Notes: generated from the letters alone by a model not told the origin. Counted from the first letter of the stretch, positions 1 to 8,221 are shown. The stretch: 10,172 nt of DNA from Clostridia bacterium (GCA_024404065.1 JAKSQR010000046.1:1-10172); one strand, 5' to 3'. Made by a program: numbers and translations.

Positions 1-5
1 TGCGT

Positions 6-11
6 TATAAT
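6..11 (+). promoter_or_regulatory. Probable -10 element for the first gene
   Basis: A perfect TATAAT lies 35 nt upstream of the ATG at 47, which would put transcription start near position 18 and give a leader of about 30 nt. The matching -35 box would fall before the window, so only half of the promoter can be judged. The terminator after this gene supports an independent transcription unit. Confidence 0.5.
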
Positions 12-33
12 ACACTTGTAAATACAAAACGAA

Positions 34-40
34 AGAGGTG
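34..40 (+). promoter_or_regulatory. Ribosome binding site fixing the start of the first gene
   Basis: AGAGGTG is a good Shine-Dalgarno match and ends 6 nt before the ATG at 47. An in-frame GTG at 38 would allow a start three codons earlier, but that GTG is itself part of the Shine-Dalgarno sequence and has no site of its own at proper distance. The ATG at 47 is therefore preferred. Confidence 0.7.
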
Positions 41-46
41 TTCACT

Positions 47-571
47 ATGTACAAATGGGGTGCTTATGTTAAAATTACAGGCTTTGATTTCAGCCTTATA
101 AAGCGTGTGGATTTTTCCATCACAGCAGGGCAGTATCTTAAAATTCAAAAAGCCCTTGAAAGCCTTGTGCCACTTGAATCCTGCGACTTTTATGGTGAGC
201 TTGTGGAGAGTGCAAAAAGCTCCGTTTTTCTTGGAGCAGGGGAGGCGGAAATTGACTCAGTTTACATTGACGATCCGGGTGCAATTATGCGCCTTAAAAA
301 GAAGTTTGAGGGCCGCACCTTCGGCTGGTATGCGGATACCACCGAAAACGAATGTGAATTTGAGTACACCCTCTCTGACAGCGGCGAATACACTCAGTAC
401 AGCCTTATGGTCTGCTTTGACAAAAACGGCACAGTAACAAACATTAAGGATGTAACCGCCATGAGCCTTGAAACAAAGGACGGCGTGCCTACTGTGTTTG
501 TGGAAAACTACCCGGACTACGAAACCATTGCCATCTGCCTTGAAAATGACCTTACCAAAACCCACAACTGA
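47..571 (+). CDS. Hypothetical protein of unknown function, 174 aa
   Basis: I do not recognise this protein. The reading frame is intact, with a good Shine-Dalgarno site, an upstream TATAAT and a downstream terminator, and its CTT-rich leucine codons match the neighbours, so it is very likely a real gene. It has no signal peptide, no long hydrophobic segment and no cysteine cluster (C46, C103, C123 and C164 are scattered), so a soluble cytoplasmic protein is expected. The C-terminal half (about 95-170) is acidic and rich in alternating hydrophobic and polar residues, with a turn-like DKNGT at 125-129; this suggests beta-hairpins, a weak inference. No catalytic motif is evident. Its own promoter and terminator separate it from the phosphate transporter gene downstream, so context gives no functional clue. 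Confidence 0.85.
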   Translation: MYKWGAYVKITGFDFSLIKRVDFSITAGQYLKIQKALESLVPLESCDFYGELVESAKSSVFLGAGEAEIDSVYIDDPGAIMRLKKKFEGRTFGWYADTTENECEFEYTLSDSGEYTQYSLMVCFDKNGTVTNIKDVTAMSLETKDGVPTVFVENYPDYETIAICLENDLTKTHN

Positions 572-576
572 TTTCG

Positions 577-605
577 GAAGGCTCCCTTATGGGGGCTTTC
601 TCTTT
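577..605 (+). terminator. Rho-independent terminator after the first gene
   Basis: GAAGGCTCCC (577-586) pairs with GGGGGCTTTC (591-600) over ten base pairs, two of them G-T wobbles, around a TTAT loop. A T-rich tail (TCTTT) follows. It begins 5 nt after the stop codon. On the opposite strand there is no T-tract, so it should act only on + strand transcription. Confidence 0.88.
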
Positions 606-634
606 ATAATATTGCGTATATTCATATATTTTTA

Positions 635-663
635 TTTACACAGTTAAAATAATGTGCTATTAT
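635..663 (+). promoter_or_regulatory. Sigma-A type promoter of the Na/Pi transporter gene
   Basis: TTTACA (635-640) and TATTAT (658-663) are separated by exactly 17 nt. The -10 carries an extended TG motif (TGC at 655-657). The stretch just upstream (about 611-634) is very AT-rich and could serve as an UP element. Transcription would start near 670, giving a leader of roughly 50 nt before the ATG at 723. This is the best promoter in the window and may drive all downstream genes. Confidence 0.75.
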
Positions 664-722
664 GATATTCGTAGTATTCTGGCAAATATCGTATTTTTTC
701 GTTTTGAACGGAGTGTAAATAA

Positions 723-2522
723 ATGCAAGCATTTTTCAATAACAATTATTTTGACTTTTTTGACTTCCTCAAGATGATGTGGGGTCTTGCACTTTTCCTC
801 TTTGGTATGAGTGTTATGGGTGCCGCCCTTGAGAAGCGTGCAGGTAACAATATGAAAAACCTGCTTGGCAAAATCACAGGCAATAAGGCAGGCGGTATCA
901 CCGCAGGTGCGGCAGTTACCGTTGTAACTCAGTCCTCATCTGCCACTACGGTTATGATAGTTGGTTTCGTAAACTCCGGCATTATGACCCTTGCCCAGGC
1001 AATCAATGTTATTATAGGCGCAAATGTAGGCACTACCGCCACAGGATGGATGCTTTCACTTAACGGCATTGATGACGGTGCTGCACTTATTCTTAAATTC
1101 TTTAAGCCTACATCCTTTACCCCCTTGCTTTGCCTTGTGGGTATTTCAATGTATATGTTTTCAAAGCAGACAAAGAAAAAGGATATAGGCACCATAATGC
1201 TTGGCTTCGGCGTGCTTATGATGGGCATGGAGGCTATGTCAGGCTCAGTTGTAGGCCTTAAAACATGGCCTATGTTTGGCGAAGTAATGCAGAAGTTTGA
1301 AAACCCCATTATGGGCGTACTTCTTGGCACAATCATCACCGCCGCAATTCAGTCATCAGCAGCTTCCATCGGTATTCTTCAGTCCCTTGCCCTTGCAGGC
1401 CTTGTAAACTGGGCTGTGGCAATCCCCATTGTTATGGGTCAGAATATCGGTACAACCATCACCGCACTTCTCTCAGCAATCGGTGCTACCAAAAATGGTC
1501 AGCGTGCAGCTATTGCTCACCTTTCATTTAATGTAATAGGTACAATAATCTGGGTTATTGTATTCTGGGCTCTTAAGATTGTTGTTTCACCCTTTGCAGT
1601 ATTCCTTCAGGGCGAAATCAGTGCATGGCAGATTGCCCTTTGCCACACAGTATTCAATGTGCTTACTATGATTGTTATGCTGCCCTTCACAAAGTGGCTT
1701 GAGGCACTTGTATGTAAGCTTATCCCCGATAATAAAAAGAACGCTATTGACGAAATTGAGCTTGATGAGCGTCTTCTTGCAACCCCCGCTCTTGCTCTTG
1801 AAAGATGCCGTGTGCTTACTGTTGAGATGGCATCACTTGCAGTTGAGAGCCTTAATTCCGCCATCAGCTGCCTTACAAATTACACCGAGCAAAAGGCTAA
1901 AAACATAAGGGAGGATGAAGACAAGACAGACCACTATGAGGATGTTTTAAGCTCCTACCTTGTTAAAATCAGCCGTTACGATATAAGCAACTCAGACTCC
2001 CGTGAGGCTGCAATGCTGCTAAAAATGATAGGTGACTTTGAGCGTATCTCAGACCACGCAGTAAATATTCTTGAATCCGCAGAAGAGATGAGAGAAAAGG
2101 GCATTGAATTCAGCGGCACCGCAAGGGAAGAAATCAAAACCATCACCTACGCTGTCAGCGAAATTCTTAACCTTTCATACCTTTCATTTGTCAATAACTC
2201 CGTTGAGATGGCAGTTACAGTTGAGCCCCTTGAGAGCGTAATTGACGACCTTAAGGATATTATGCGAGGCAACCACATTATCCGCCTTCAGCGTGACGAA
2301 TGCTCAACCCTTGCAGGCTTTGTATGGAGCGACCTGCTCACAAACTTTGAGCGCACAAGTGACCATTGCTCCAATATTGCAGGCACAGTTATTGATGTTG
2401 CAAACCACAATATGAATCTTCACGAGAGCATCCGTGCCCTTAAAGAGGATAATGAGCTTTATAAGAGAGAGTATCTTGCATACTCTGAGAAATATGCAGT
2501 TAAATCAGAAGCAGAGGACTAA
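723..2522 (+). CDS. Na+/phosphate cotransporter family protein with C-terminal PhoU domain
   Basis: This 599-residue membrane protein belongs to the NptA/YjbB branch of the Na/Pi cotransporter family, which moves inorganic phosphate coupled to sodium. The membrane part (about 17-330) contains the family's duplicated core: QSSS at 70-73 with GANVGTT at 99-105, and QSSA at 210-213 with GQNIGTT at 239-245. The two copies are offset by exactly 140 residues, as expected for an inverted-repeat carrier. The cytoplasmic C-terminal part (about 355-580) is PhoU-like, with two copies of the FERxSDHxxNI signature at 439-449 and 542-552. PhoU domains bind metal clusters and regulate phosphate uptake; this fused form is common in bacteria. 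GGAG at 710-713 lies 9 nt before the ATG. Length is typical. Direction of transport (import or export, as proposed for YjbB) cannot be read from sequence. Confidence 0.93.
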   Translation: MQAFFNNNYFDFFDFLKMMWGLALFLFGMSVMGAALEKRAGNNMKNLLGKITGNKAGGITAGAAVTVVTQSSSATTVMIVGFVNSGIMTLAQAINVIIGANVGTTATGWMLSLNGIDDGAALILKFFKPTSFTPLLCLVGISMYMFSKQTKKKDIGTIMLGFGVLMMGMEAMSGSVVGLKTWPMFGEVMQKFENPIMGVLLGTIITAAIQSSAASIGILQSLALAGLVNWAVAIPIVMGQNIGTTITALLSAIGATKNGQRAAIAHLSFNVIGTIIWVIVFWALKIVVSPFAVFLQGEISAWQIALCHTVFNVLTMIVMLPFTKWLEALVCKLIPDNKKNAIDEIELDERLLATPALALERCRVLTVEMASLAVESLNSAISCLTNYTEQKAKNIREDEDKTDHYEDVLSSYLVKISRYDISNSDSREAAMLLKMIGDFERISDHAVNILESAEEMREKGIEFSGTAREEIKTITYAVSEILNLSYLSFVNNSVEMAVTVEPLESVIDDLKDIMRGNHIIRLQRDECSTLAGFVWSDLLTNFERTSDHCSNIAGTVIDVANHNMNLHESIRALKEDNELYKREYLAYSEKYAVKSEAED

Positions 2523-2525
2523 TTT

Positions 2526-3500
2526 ATGAATTATGAGTATCTTCCTGACGGCAAGCATGTAGATTGCTACGCCGTTATAAGAAGCACCGAGGTTAAGGTG
2601 GATAAAAACGGCAACGATTACCTTATTGCAACCGTAGGTGATAACACAAGCTCCATAAGTGCAAAAATGTGGAAGTATAACGAAGCACCCGTTAAGGATT
2701 TCAAAGCAGGTGACTTTGTAAAAATCAGAGGCGTTAAGGATATTTACAACGGTGAGGACCAGCTTAAAATTGAAAAAATGCGCAGGGTAGACCCTGAAAT
2801 GGACCCCGATGTAAATATTACCGACTTTGTGCCCTCCGCCTGCCTTCCCGGTGAGGTTATGATGGCAGAGATTGAGCAGGTTGTACACGCCTTCAGTGAT
2901 GATGACTTTAAGCAGGTAGTTTTTGCAATACTTGCAAAGTACAGAGACAGGCTTATTTACTGGCCCGCCGCAAAGATGATGCACCACAGCGTAAATGGCG
3001 GTCTGCTTATGCACACCCTCAGTATGCTTCGTATAGCACAGGCAGTTGCAGGTGTTTACTCCTTTGTAAATTATGACCTTCTCTGCGCAGGCGTCATCCT
3101 TCATGATGTTTGCAAAATTGAGGAGATAGGCTCAAACAGCATTGGTCTTGCAGGGGATTACACCGTTAAGGGCAACCTTATAGGTCACCTTGTTTTAGGC
3201 GCAATGGAGATTGACAGAGTGGGCAGAGAATTAGGCCTTGACGAAGAAAAAATGATGCTCCTTGAGCACATGCTTATAAGCCATCACGGTGTGCCCGAGT
3301 TTGGCGCAGCTAAATACCCCGGCTTTGTAGAGGCTCAGATTTTATCCTCCATTGACGATATGGACGCAAAGGTTTATGAGATAAATGAGCTTATGAATAA
3401 GGTTGAGCCCGGCAAGGATGTACGCACAAACGGCACCCTTGATTTCAGAACAATTTATAACCACGGCCTTCAGAATGATGGCGGCGTGGAGCTTATGTGA
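2526..3500 (+). CDS. yhaM: 3'-5' exoribonuclease YhaM family (OB fold plus HD domain)
   Basis: The 324-residue product matches YhaM of Bacillus (about 314 aa), a cytoplasmic metal-dependent exonuclease that trims RNA from the 3' end and also attacks single-stranded DNA. An N-terminal OB fold (about 10-90), where nucleic acid binds, includes DFVKIRGV at 63-70. An HD phosphohydrolase domain follows (about 150-290). Candidate metal ligands are H163, the H193-D194 pair in ILHDVCK, H221, H253/H254 in SHHG and D277/D278. All expected HD-type residues seem present. The gene begins 3 nt after the transporter stop. Its Shine-Dalgarno AGAGGA (2513-2518) lies within the end of the upstream gene, so the two are probably co-transcribed and may be translationally coupled. 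The family call is secure; the substrate in this organism is inferred. Confidence 0.93.
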   Translation: MNYEYLPDGKHVDCYAVIRSTEVKVDKNGNDYLIATVGDNTSSISAKMWKYNEAPVKDFKAGDFVKIRGVKDIYNGEDQLKIEKMRRVDPEMDPDVNITDFVPSACLPGEVMMAEIEQVVHAFSDDDFKQVVFAILAKYRDRLIYWPAAKMMHHSVNGGLLMHTLSMLRIAQAVAGVYSFVNYDLLCAGVILHDVCKIEEIGSNSIGLAGDYTVKGNLIGHLVLGAMEIDRVGRELGLDEEKMMLLEHMLISHHGVPEFGAAKYPGFVEAQILSSIDDMDAKVYEINELMNKVEPGKDVRTNGTLDFRTIYNHGLQNDGGVELM

Positions 3501-3503
3501 GGT
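3499..3503 (+). promoter_or_regulatory. Ribosome binding site deciding the prmA start
   Basis: GAGG (3499-3502) overlaps the yhaM stop codon and sits 5 nt before the ATG at 3508. The open frame runs upstream to 3403, but those extra codons lie inside yhaM and have no Shine-Dalgarno site, and PrmA proteins begin close to the MADWTEI sequence seen here. Confidence 0.7.
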
Positions 3504-3507
3504 AATT

Positions 3508-4434
3508 ATGGCAGATTGGACCGAGATTAAAATTACAGTGCCTGCAGATGATGTAGACAAGGCAGGGGACATTGCTCAGATGGTAGTGCCCTACGGCATT
3601 TATATTGAAGATTACCGTACCCTTGAGCAGGAAGCATGGGAAATTGCAAATATTGACCTTATTGATGAGGATCTGCTTGCAAAGGACAGAAGCAAGGGTA
3701 TAGTGCATATCTATATTTCCCCTGAGGAAAATCCTCACGAGGCAGCACTTTTCTTAAGCGAAAGATATACCGCTGAAAATATTCAGCACGAAATAGACGA
3801 AAACCTCTGCAAAAATGCAGACTGGGAAAATAACTGGAAAAAGTATTTTAAGCCTATGCCCGTAGGCGAAAGATTGCTTATACATCCCGTATGGGAGGAT
3901 GAGTATGAGGCAAACGGCAGAGCAGTTATCCACCTTGAGCCCGGTCTTGCCTTCGGCTCAGGCACACACGATACCACCCGTCTTTGCCTTGAAACCATTG
4001 AGAAATACGCAAAGCCCGGCACTTCAATGCTTGATGTAGGCTGCGGCAGCGGTATCCTCTCAGTATCAGGTCTTCTTTTAGGCTGTGACAGCGCAGTAGG
4101 TGTGGATATTGACCCCCTTGCAGTTAAAACTGCACAGGAAAACGGCGTTAAAAACGGCTTCACAGAGCCTCAGTATAAGGTGCTTCAGGGCTCACTTACC
4201 GATAAGGTAACAGGCAAATACGATATAGTAGCCGCAAACATTGTAGCAGATATAGTTATTATGCTCTGCAAGGATGTAAAAGCCTTTATGAATGAGGGTG
4301 CAGTATTTATTACATCAGGCATTATTGAGCCCCGTGAGCAGGATGTGCTTGATGCCTTTGAAGCAAACGGAATTGAGGTAATTGAGCGCCACGAAAGTGC
4401 AGGCTGGCTCTGCTTTGAGGCAAAGGTAAAATGA
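3508..4434 (+). CDS. prmA: Ribosomal protein L11 methyltransferase PrmA
   Basis: This 308-residue enzyme uses S-adenosylmethionine to methylate ribosomal protein L11, including its N-terminal amino group and lysine side chains. The N-terminal substrate-recognition domain (about 1-95) begins with the typical WxEI pattern. A linker carries W106 and the NNWKKYF stretch at 108-114. The methyltransferase domain contains AFGSGTHDTT at 148-157, the SAM-binding loop DVGCGSG at 176-182, the acidic ribose-binding residue D200 in GVDIDP, and NIVADI at 244-249, the PrmA form of the catalytic-site motif. Length is normal and no key residue is missing. It starts 7 nt after yhaM and its stop overlaps the next start by four bases. 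In many Firmicutes prmA sits after dnaJ and before the rRNA methyltransferase gene rsmE; neither neighbour is here. Confidence 0.96.
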   Translation: MADWTEIKITVPADDVDKAGDIAQMVVPYGIYIEDYRTLEQEAWEIANIDLIDEDLLAKDRSKGIVHIYISPEENPHEAALFLSERYTAENIQHEIDENLCKNADWENNWKKYFKPMPVGERLLIHPVWEDEYEANGRAVIHLEPGLAFGSGTHDTTRLCLETIEKYAKPGTSMLDVGCGSGILSVSGLLLGCDSAVGVDIDPLAVKTAQENGVKNGFTEPQYKVLQGSLTDKVTGKYDIVAANIVADIVIMLCKDVKAFMNEGAVFITSGIIEPREQDVLDAFEANGIEVIERHESAGWLCFEAKVK

Positions 4435-5093
4435 GTATCAGCACTGAATTAAAAGAATATCTCCTTGAGCAGGGCGCCTCTGATGTAGGCTTTTTTGCCT
4501 ATGAGGATGGTCCACTCCCCATGGGAGTTACTGTGGTAGTGCGCCTTAGTCGTGAGATAGTTAAAGAGATTGACGGCAAGCCTACCCTTACATATTTTAA
4601 CCATTACAGGCAGGTAAATGCCCACATAGACAGGCTGCTTTTATTGGCAGGTTTATTCCTTCAGAAGAAGGGCTACGGCTACATTACAGTAGCCGCCTCA
4701 CAAAGTATGAATGATGAGGGCTGGAATTACAGAGGCCGCTTCTCACATAAGGCAGGTGCCTGTATGGCAGGTCTTGGCGGTGTTGGCAGAAACTCACTTT
4801 TTTACCATAAGGAGTGGGGCTCACTTGTAAGGCTTGGCACAGTATTTACTGATGCACCCCTTGAGGCAGGGGAAAGGATACCCCTTGATGTTTGTGGCTC
4901 CTGCCATAAATGTGTGGATGCCTGCCCCGCAGGTGCAATTAAAATGAAAGAGTTTGAGTATGGCATTGAGCGTGAGGAGATTTTTGACCCTCAGAAATGC
5001 TCTGACCACATGAAAAAGGCTTATCAGAAAATAGGCAGAGGCTCAGTATGCGGTATATGTATGAGAGTCTGCCCTAAAAATAAATTAGACTGA
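4431..5093 (+). CDS. QueG-related protein with two 4Fe-4S clusters, 220 aa
   Basis: The product resembles the central and ferredoxin parts of epoxyqueuosine reductase QueG, a cobalamin and iron-sulfur enzyme acting in queuosine tRNA modification. The shared core is AGLGGVGRNSL (113-123) followed by GSLVRLGTVFTDAPL (130-144). The first cluster motif is C155, C158, C161 and C165 (CxxCxxCxxxCP); the second uses C190, C207, C210 and C214. At 220 residues it is much shorter than QueG (about 300-380), with a shortened N-terminus and no C-terminal HEAT-like region. The VDS segment that carries QueG's catalytic aspartate reads VAAS at 87-90, and the RDYH motif is replaced by NHYR (57-60). Epoxyqueuosine reductase is therefore an unsafe name; a redox protein of unknown substrate is the better call. 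The ATGA overlap with prmA implies translational coupling; a short-spaced AAAGG lies at 4422-4426. Confidence 0.85.
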   Translation: MSISTELKEYLLEQGASDVGFFAYEDGPLPMGVTVVVRLSREIVKEIDGKPTLTYFNHYRQVNAHIDRLLLLAGLFLQKKGYGYITVAASQSMNDEGWNYRGRFSHKAGACMAGLGGVGRNSLFYHKEWGSLVRLGTVFTDAPLEAGERIPLDVCGSCHKCVDACPAGAIKMKEFEYGIEREEIFDPQKCSDHMKKAYQKIGRGSVCGICMRVCPKNKLD

Positions 5094-5117
5094 AATTTAA
5101 CTGAAAGGAAATGAGCT

Positions 5118-8100
5118 ATGTATACACAAAAACAGGTTGACCGTATGGCACGCAAGCTCAAGAGGTTTGAAGATACCCTTGATGCAATGCTTTTCCAGAA
5201 GGTTGCCCACATAGGTGCAAAAGCTTACGAAACCAAAGACAGACTTTACGAAATCCCCGATGATTCCCTCCTTGAGGATGCTCCCGAGGGCTACACATGG
5301 GGCGGTGATGAAACCTTCTGCTGGTTCAAAACATCATTCACCGTACCTAAGGAGCTTAACGGCAAGGATATTTTCATTATGCCTCACACCATGGGCTATG
5401 AAACACTCCTTTGGGTAAACGGCAAGCCCTTCGGCACATTCAATACCAAAATCGTATTTACAGGTCACGGCAATCATTGGTGTAACCTCCTTATGCAGAA
5501 GGCAAAGGCAGGGGAAAAGATTGATATTGCCCTTGAGGTTTACTCAGGTCACTACTATATGGGTACAGCACCCCTTGATAAGCGCCAGTATATTGACTTT
5601 AAGTATGAGTTCAAAGGCATTGATATCTGCGTTAAGGATGCTGAAATAAACGACTTCTACTTTGACCTTAAAACAGTTAACGAGCTTTACGAAGTGCTTC
5701 CTGATGATTCCTTCCGCAAGGGTCAGATAGCAAACGAAATGCTTGAAATGCACAAGGTGCTTTACTACTCTTATGATGACGTAGATGACGCTACCTTCCG
5801 CAAGGCTCTCAAGGCAGCAAAGCCCTACCTTAAAAATGTTCTTTCAGTTAAAAACGGACCTGAGGCACCTGCAGCAGGCATCTTAGGTCACTCTCACATG
5901 GATACAGCATGGCTCTGGAAATCCACCGAAACCATTAAAAAGTGTGCCCGTACCTACTCCAACCAGATGGCACTTATGGCACAGTACCCTGAGTACAACT
6001 TTGTACAGTCATCTGCCGCTCACGGCAATATGATTCTTCAGCATTATCCCGCACTTTTTGAGGATATCAAAAAGAGAGTTAAAGAGGGCAGATATGAGCC
6101 TAACGGCGGTGTATGGGTTGAATGTGACTGTAACATCACCTCAGGTGAAAGTATGGTTCGTCAGTTCTTATGGGGTCAGAGATTTACCCGTAAGCACTTT
6201 AACTTTACATCAAATACCTTCTGGCTTCCCGATACCTTCGGTTACTCAGCAGCAATTCCTCAGATTATGAAGGGCTGCGGCGTAGATTATTTCTGCACCA
6301 CAAAGCTTGACTGGAACGATACAAACGTATTCCCCTATGATACATTTATCTGGGAAGGTCTTGACGGCACAAAGGTATTCACCCACTTTAACAGAACTCA
6401 TTGCTGGCCCGCACCTAAGGCACTTAATGAGCTTGTTACAAAGGACAGATACCCCGGCTCCTCAATTAAGGAGAAGGGCGTTACAAATAAGCGCCTTATT
6501 GTTTACGGCTTCGGTGATGGCGGCGGCGGACCCCAGTTTGAAATGATTGAAATGGCACGCCGTGTTAAGGATGTTAACGGTTGCCCCAAAACCGAAAACA
6601 CCACAGTAGGCAAATTTATGCAGAACCTTGAGAAGGAAGCAAAGAACCCCTCCACATATAAGGGTGAGCTTTACCTTGAGCTTCACAGAGGTACTCTTAC
6701 AAACCAGCACAACATCAAGCACAATAACCGTAAGAGTGAGCTTGCACTTCGTGATGTTGAGTTTCTTACTGTTTCAAACGCAGTAAAGGCAGGGGAGGCT
6801 GCAAAGGATGAGGCTATCCATCCTCTCTGGGAAACACTCCTTCTTAACCAGTTCCACGATATACTTCCCGGCACCTGTATTCCTTCAGCTCACAAGCTTT
6901 CTCTTGAGCAGACAAATGCTCTTCTTAAAGAGGCAGCAAAGCTGAAGAAGGATTTAACAAAGGGCAAGGGCACAGTAGTAAACGTTACAAACACCCTCTC
7001 ATTTGACAGATGCGACCCCATCTTTATTGAGTGCAAAGAGGGTATGGTTGCTGACCTTGATTGTAAGCAGCAGACCTATAAAAATATTGACGGCAAAAAT
7101 GTTCTTATTCTTTCAGGCGTTACAGTACCTGCTTTCTCAACCCTTAAAATCAAGCTTGTAAAGGGCGAGGCAAACGGCAAGTCAGCATTTAAGAAGACCG
7201 CCAAAACACTTGAAACTCCCTTTGCAAAGGTTAAGTTTGACTCTAAAAATTACATTGCTTCATTCTATGATAAGGCACTTAACCGTGAACTCAAGGGCGA
7301 GGGCTATGACCTTGGCACACTTATTATAGGTGAAGACCTTCCCTCAGACTGGGATAACTGGGATGTTGATGTTGACCTTCAGGAAAAGTTTAAGGATGAA
7401 AGCAAGCTTCTCTCAAGCGAGGTTATCTCAAATGGCGAAGTAGCTTATATTATCCGCAACACCTACTCCGTATCAGCAAAATCCACCGTTACACAGGATG
7501 TTATCTTCTTTGCAGACAGCAAGGAGGTACGCTATGATACACTTATGGATTGGAATGATGACCATCGCTTTATGAAGGCAGCATTTGATACCTCACTTCA
7601 GTCCGACTTTGCCCGCTTTGAAATTCAGTATGGTAATGTTTTAAGACCTACCACAAGAAATAACTCACTTGAGAAGGCAAAGTTTGAGGTTGTAAACCAT
7701 AAGTACACCGACCTTTCAGAAACAAGATGCGGTGTTGCAATCCTTAATGACAGCAAGTATGCAATTACTGCTGAGGGTGGCAAGCTTCGTCTTTCACTTC
7801 ACAAGGGCGGTAACAGACCTGACTTTACAGGCGACCACGGTAAGCACCGCACAGTTTACTCATTCCTTCCTCACGAGGGTGCTTTCAGCGCAGAGAATGT
7901 TATAAGACCTGCTTATGAGCTTAATATCCCCGTTGTACAGGGTAAGGGCGACTATGAGGCAATTCAGCTTGTTAAGCCCGAATGTGCAAACATCATCGTA
8001 GAGAGCATCAAGCCCTGCGAGGATAACGAAAAGGCATTTATCGTGCGTATGTATGAGGCAGAGGGCGCTTACACAAACTGCCCCGTAGCTGTATTTGATG

Positions 8101-8213
8101 GCGCAAAGAAGGTTGAGGAAACCAATATGCTGGAGGAAGTTAAGGCAGAGGCTGATATGAGCAATGTTGTATTCACTCCCTTCCAGATTAAGACCTTCAA
8201 GATTACATACTGA
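5118..8213 (+). CDS. Alpha-mannosidase, glycoside hydrolase family 38
   Basis: This 1031-residue retaining, zinc-dependent exo-alpha-mannosidase removes terminal mannose from oligosaccharides. There is no signal peptide, so it acts in the cytoplasm on imported glycans. An N-terminal beta-sandwich-like region (about 55-170) precedes the catalytic domain. GHSHMDTAW at 257-265 supplies zinc ligands H260 and D262; WLPDTFGYS at 369-377 holds the nucleophile D372; NQFHDILPGT at 577-586 supplies the third-ligand histidine H580. ELHRGT at 521-526 lies in the acid/base region. The helical middle domain (about 530-610) and C-terminal beta-sandwich domains (about 640-1031) complete the usual GH38 plan, and length fits the long bacterial subgroup. 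AAAGGA (5104-5109) lies 8 nt before the ATG. It follows the QueG-like gene by 24 nt with no visible terminator and precedes the esterase gene by 8 nt. The exact linkage cleaved is not predictable. Confidence 0.96.
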   Translation: MYTQKQVDRMARKLKRFEDTLDAMLFQKVAHIGAKAYETKDRLYEIPDDSLLEDAPEGYTWGGDETFCWFKTSFTVPKELNGKDIFIMPHTMGYETLLWVNGKPFGTFNTKIVFTGHGNHWCNLLMQKAKAGEKIDIALEVYSGHYYMGTAPLDKRQYIDFKYEFKGIDICVKDAEINDFYFDLKTVNELYEVLPDDSFRKGQIANEMLEMHKVLYYSYDDVDDATFRKALKAAKPYLKNVLSVKNGPEAPAAGILGHSHMDTAWLWKSTETIKKCARTYSNQMALMAQYPEYNFVQSSAAHGNMILQHYPALFEDIKKRVKEGRYEPNGGVWVECDCNITSGESMVRQFLWGQRFTRKHFNFTSNTFWLPDTFGYSAAIPQIMKGCGVDYFCTTKLDWNDTNVFPYDTFIWEGLDGTKVFTHFNRTHCWPAPKALNELVTKDRYPGSSIKEKGVTNKRLIVYGFGDGGGGPQFEMIEMARRVKDVNGCPKTENTTVGKFMQNLEKEAKNPSTYKGELYLELHRGTLTNQHNIKHNNRKSELALRDVEFLTVSNAVKAGEAAKDEAIHPLWETLLLNQFHDILPGTCIPSAHKLSLEQTNALLKEAAKLKKDLTKGKGTVVNVTNTLSFDRCDPIFIECKEGMVADLDCKQQTYKNIDGKNVLILSGVTVPAFSTLKIKLVKGEANGKSAFKKTAKTLETPFAKVKFDSKNYIASFYDKALNRELKGEGYDLGTLIIGEDLPSDWDNWDVDVDLQEKFKDESKLLSSEVISNGEVAYIIRNTYSVSAKSTVTQDVIFFADSKEVRYDTLMDWNDDHRFMKAAFDTSLQSDFARFEIQYGNVLRPTTRNNSLEKAKFEVVNHKYTDLSETRCGVAILNDSKYAITAEGGKLRLSLHKGGNRPDFTGDHGKHRTVYSFLPHEGAFSAENVIRPAYELNIPVVQGKGDYEAIQLVKPECANIIVESIKPCEDNEKAFIVRMYEAEGAYTNCPVAVFDGAKKVEETNMLEEVKAEADMSNVVFTPFQIKTFKITY

Positions 8214-8221
8214 GGTAAAAT

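Noticed and set aside
605..610. Second TATAAT just after the terminator stem
   Set aside because: It is part of the terminator's T-rich tail region, and no reasonable -35 lies at the right distance, since that position falls inside the hairpin. The promoter at 635-663 is far better.
635..651. Possible PhoP box upstream of the phosphate transporter
   Set aside because: TTTACA at 635 resembles a PhoP half-site, but the next similar hexamer (TTAAAA at 644) is 9 nt on, not the 11-nt period expected for a TTWACA direct repeat. The first hexamer is better explained as the -35 box.
2505..3104. 199-codon open frame on the minus strand opposite the transporter end and yhaM
   Set aside because: It lies entirely opposite strongly supported coding sequence, has an unconvincing protein composition rich in Cys, His and Val, and no matching promoter or ribosome binding site. 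It reflects codon bias of the + strand genes.
3403..3507. Upstream extension of prmA
   Set aside because: The frame stays open but the stretch is inside yhaM, lacks a ribosome binding site, and does not resemble the PrmA N-terminus.
5094..5117. Separate promoter for the mannosidase gene in the 24-nt gap
   Set aside because: The gap holds a ribosome binding site only. No -35/-10 pair with 16-18 nt spacing was found in it or at the end of the preceding gene.
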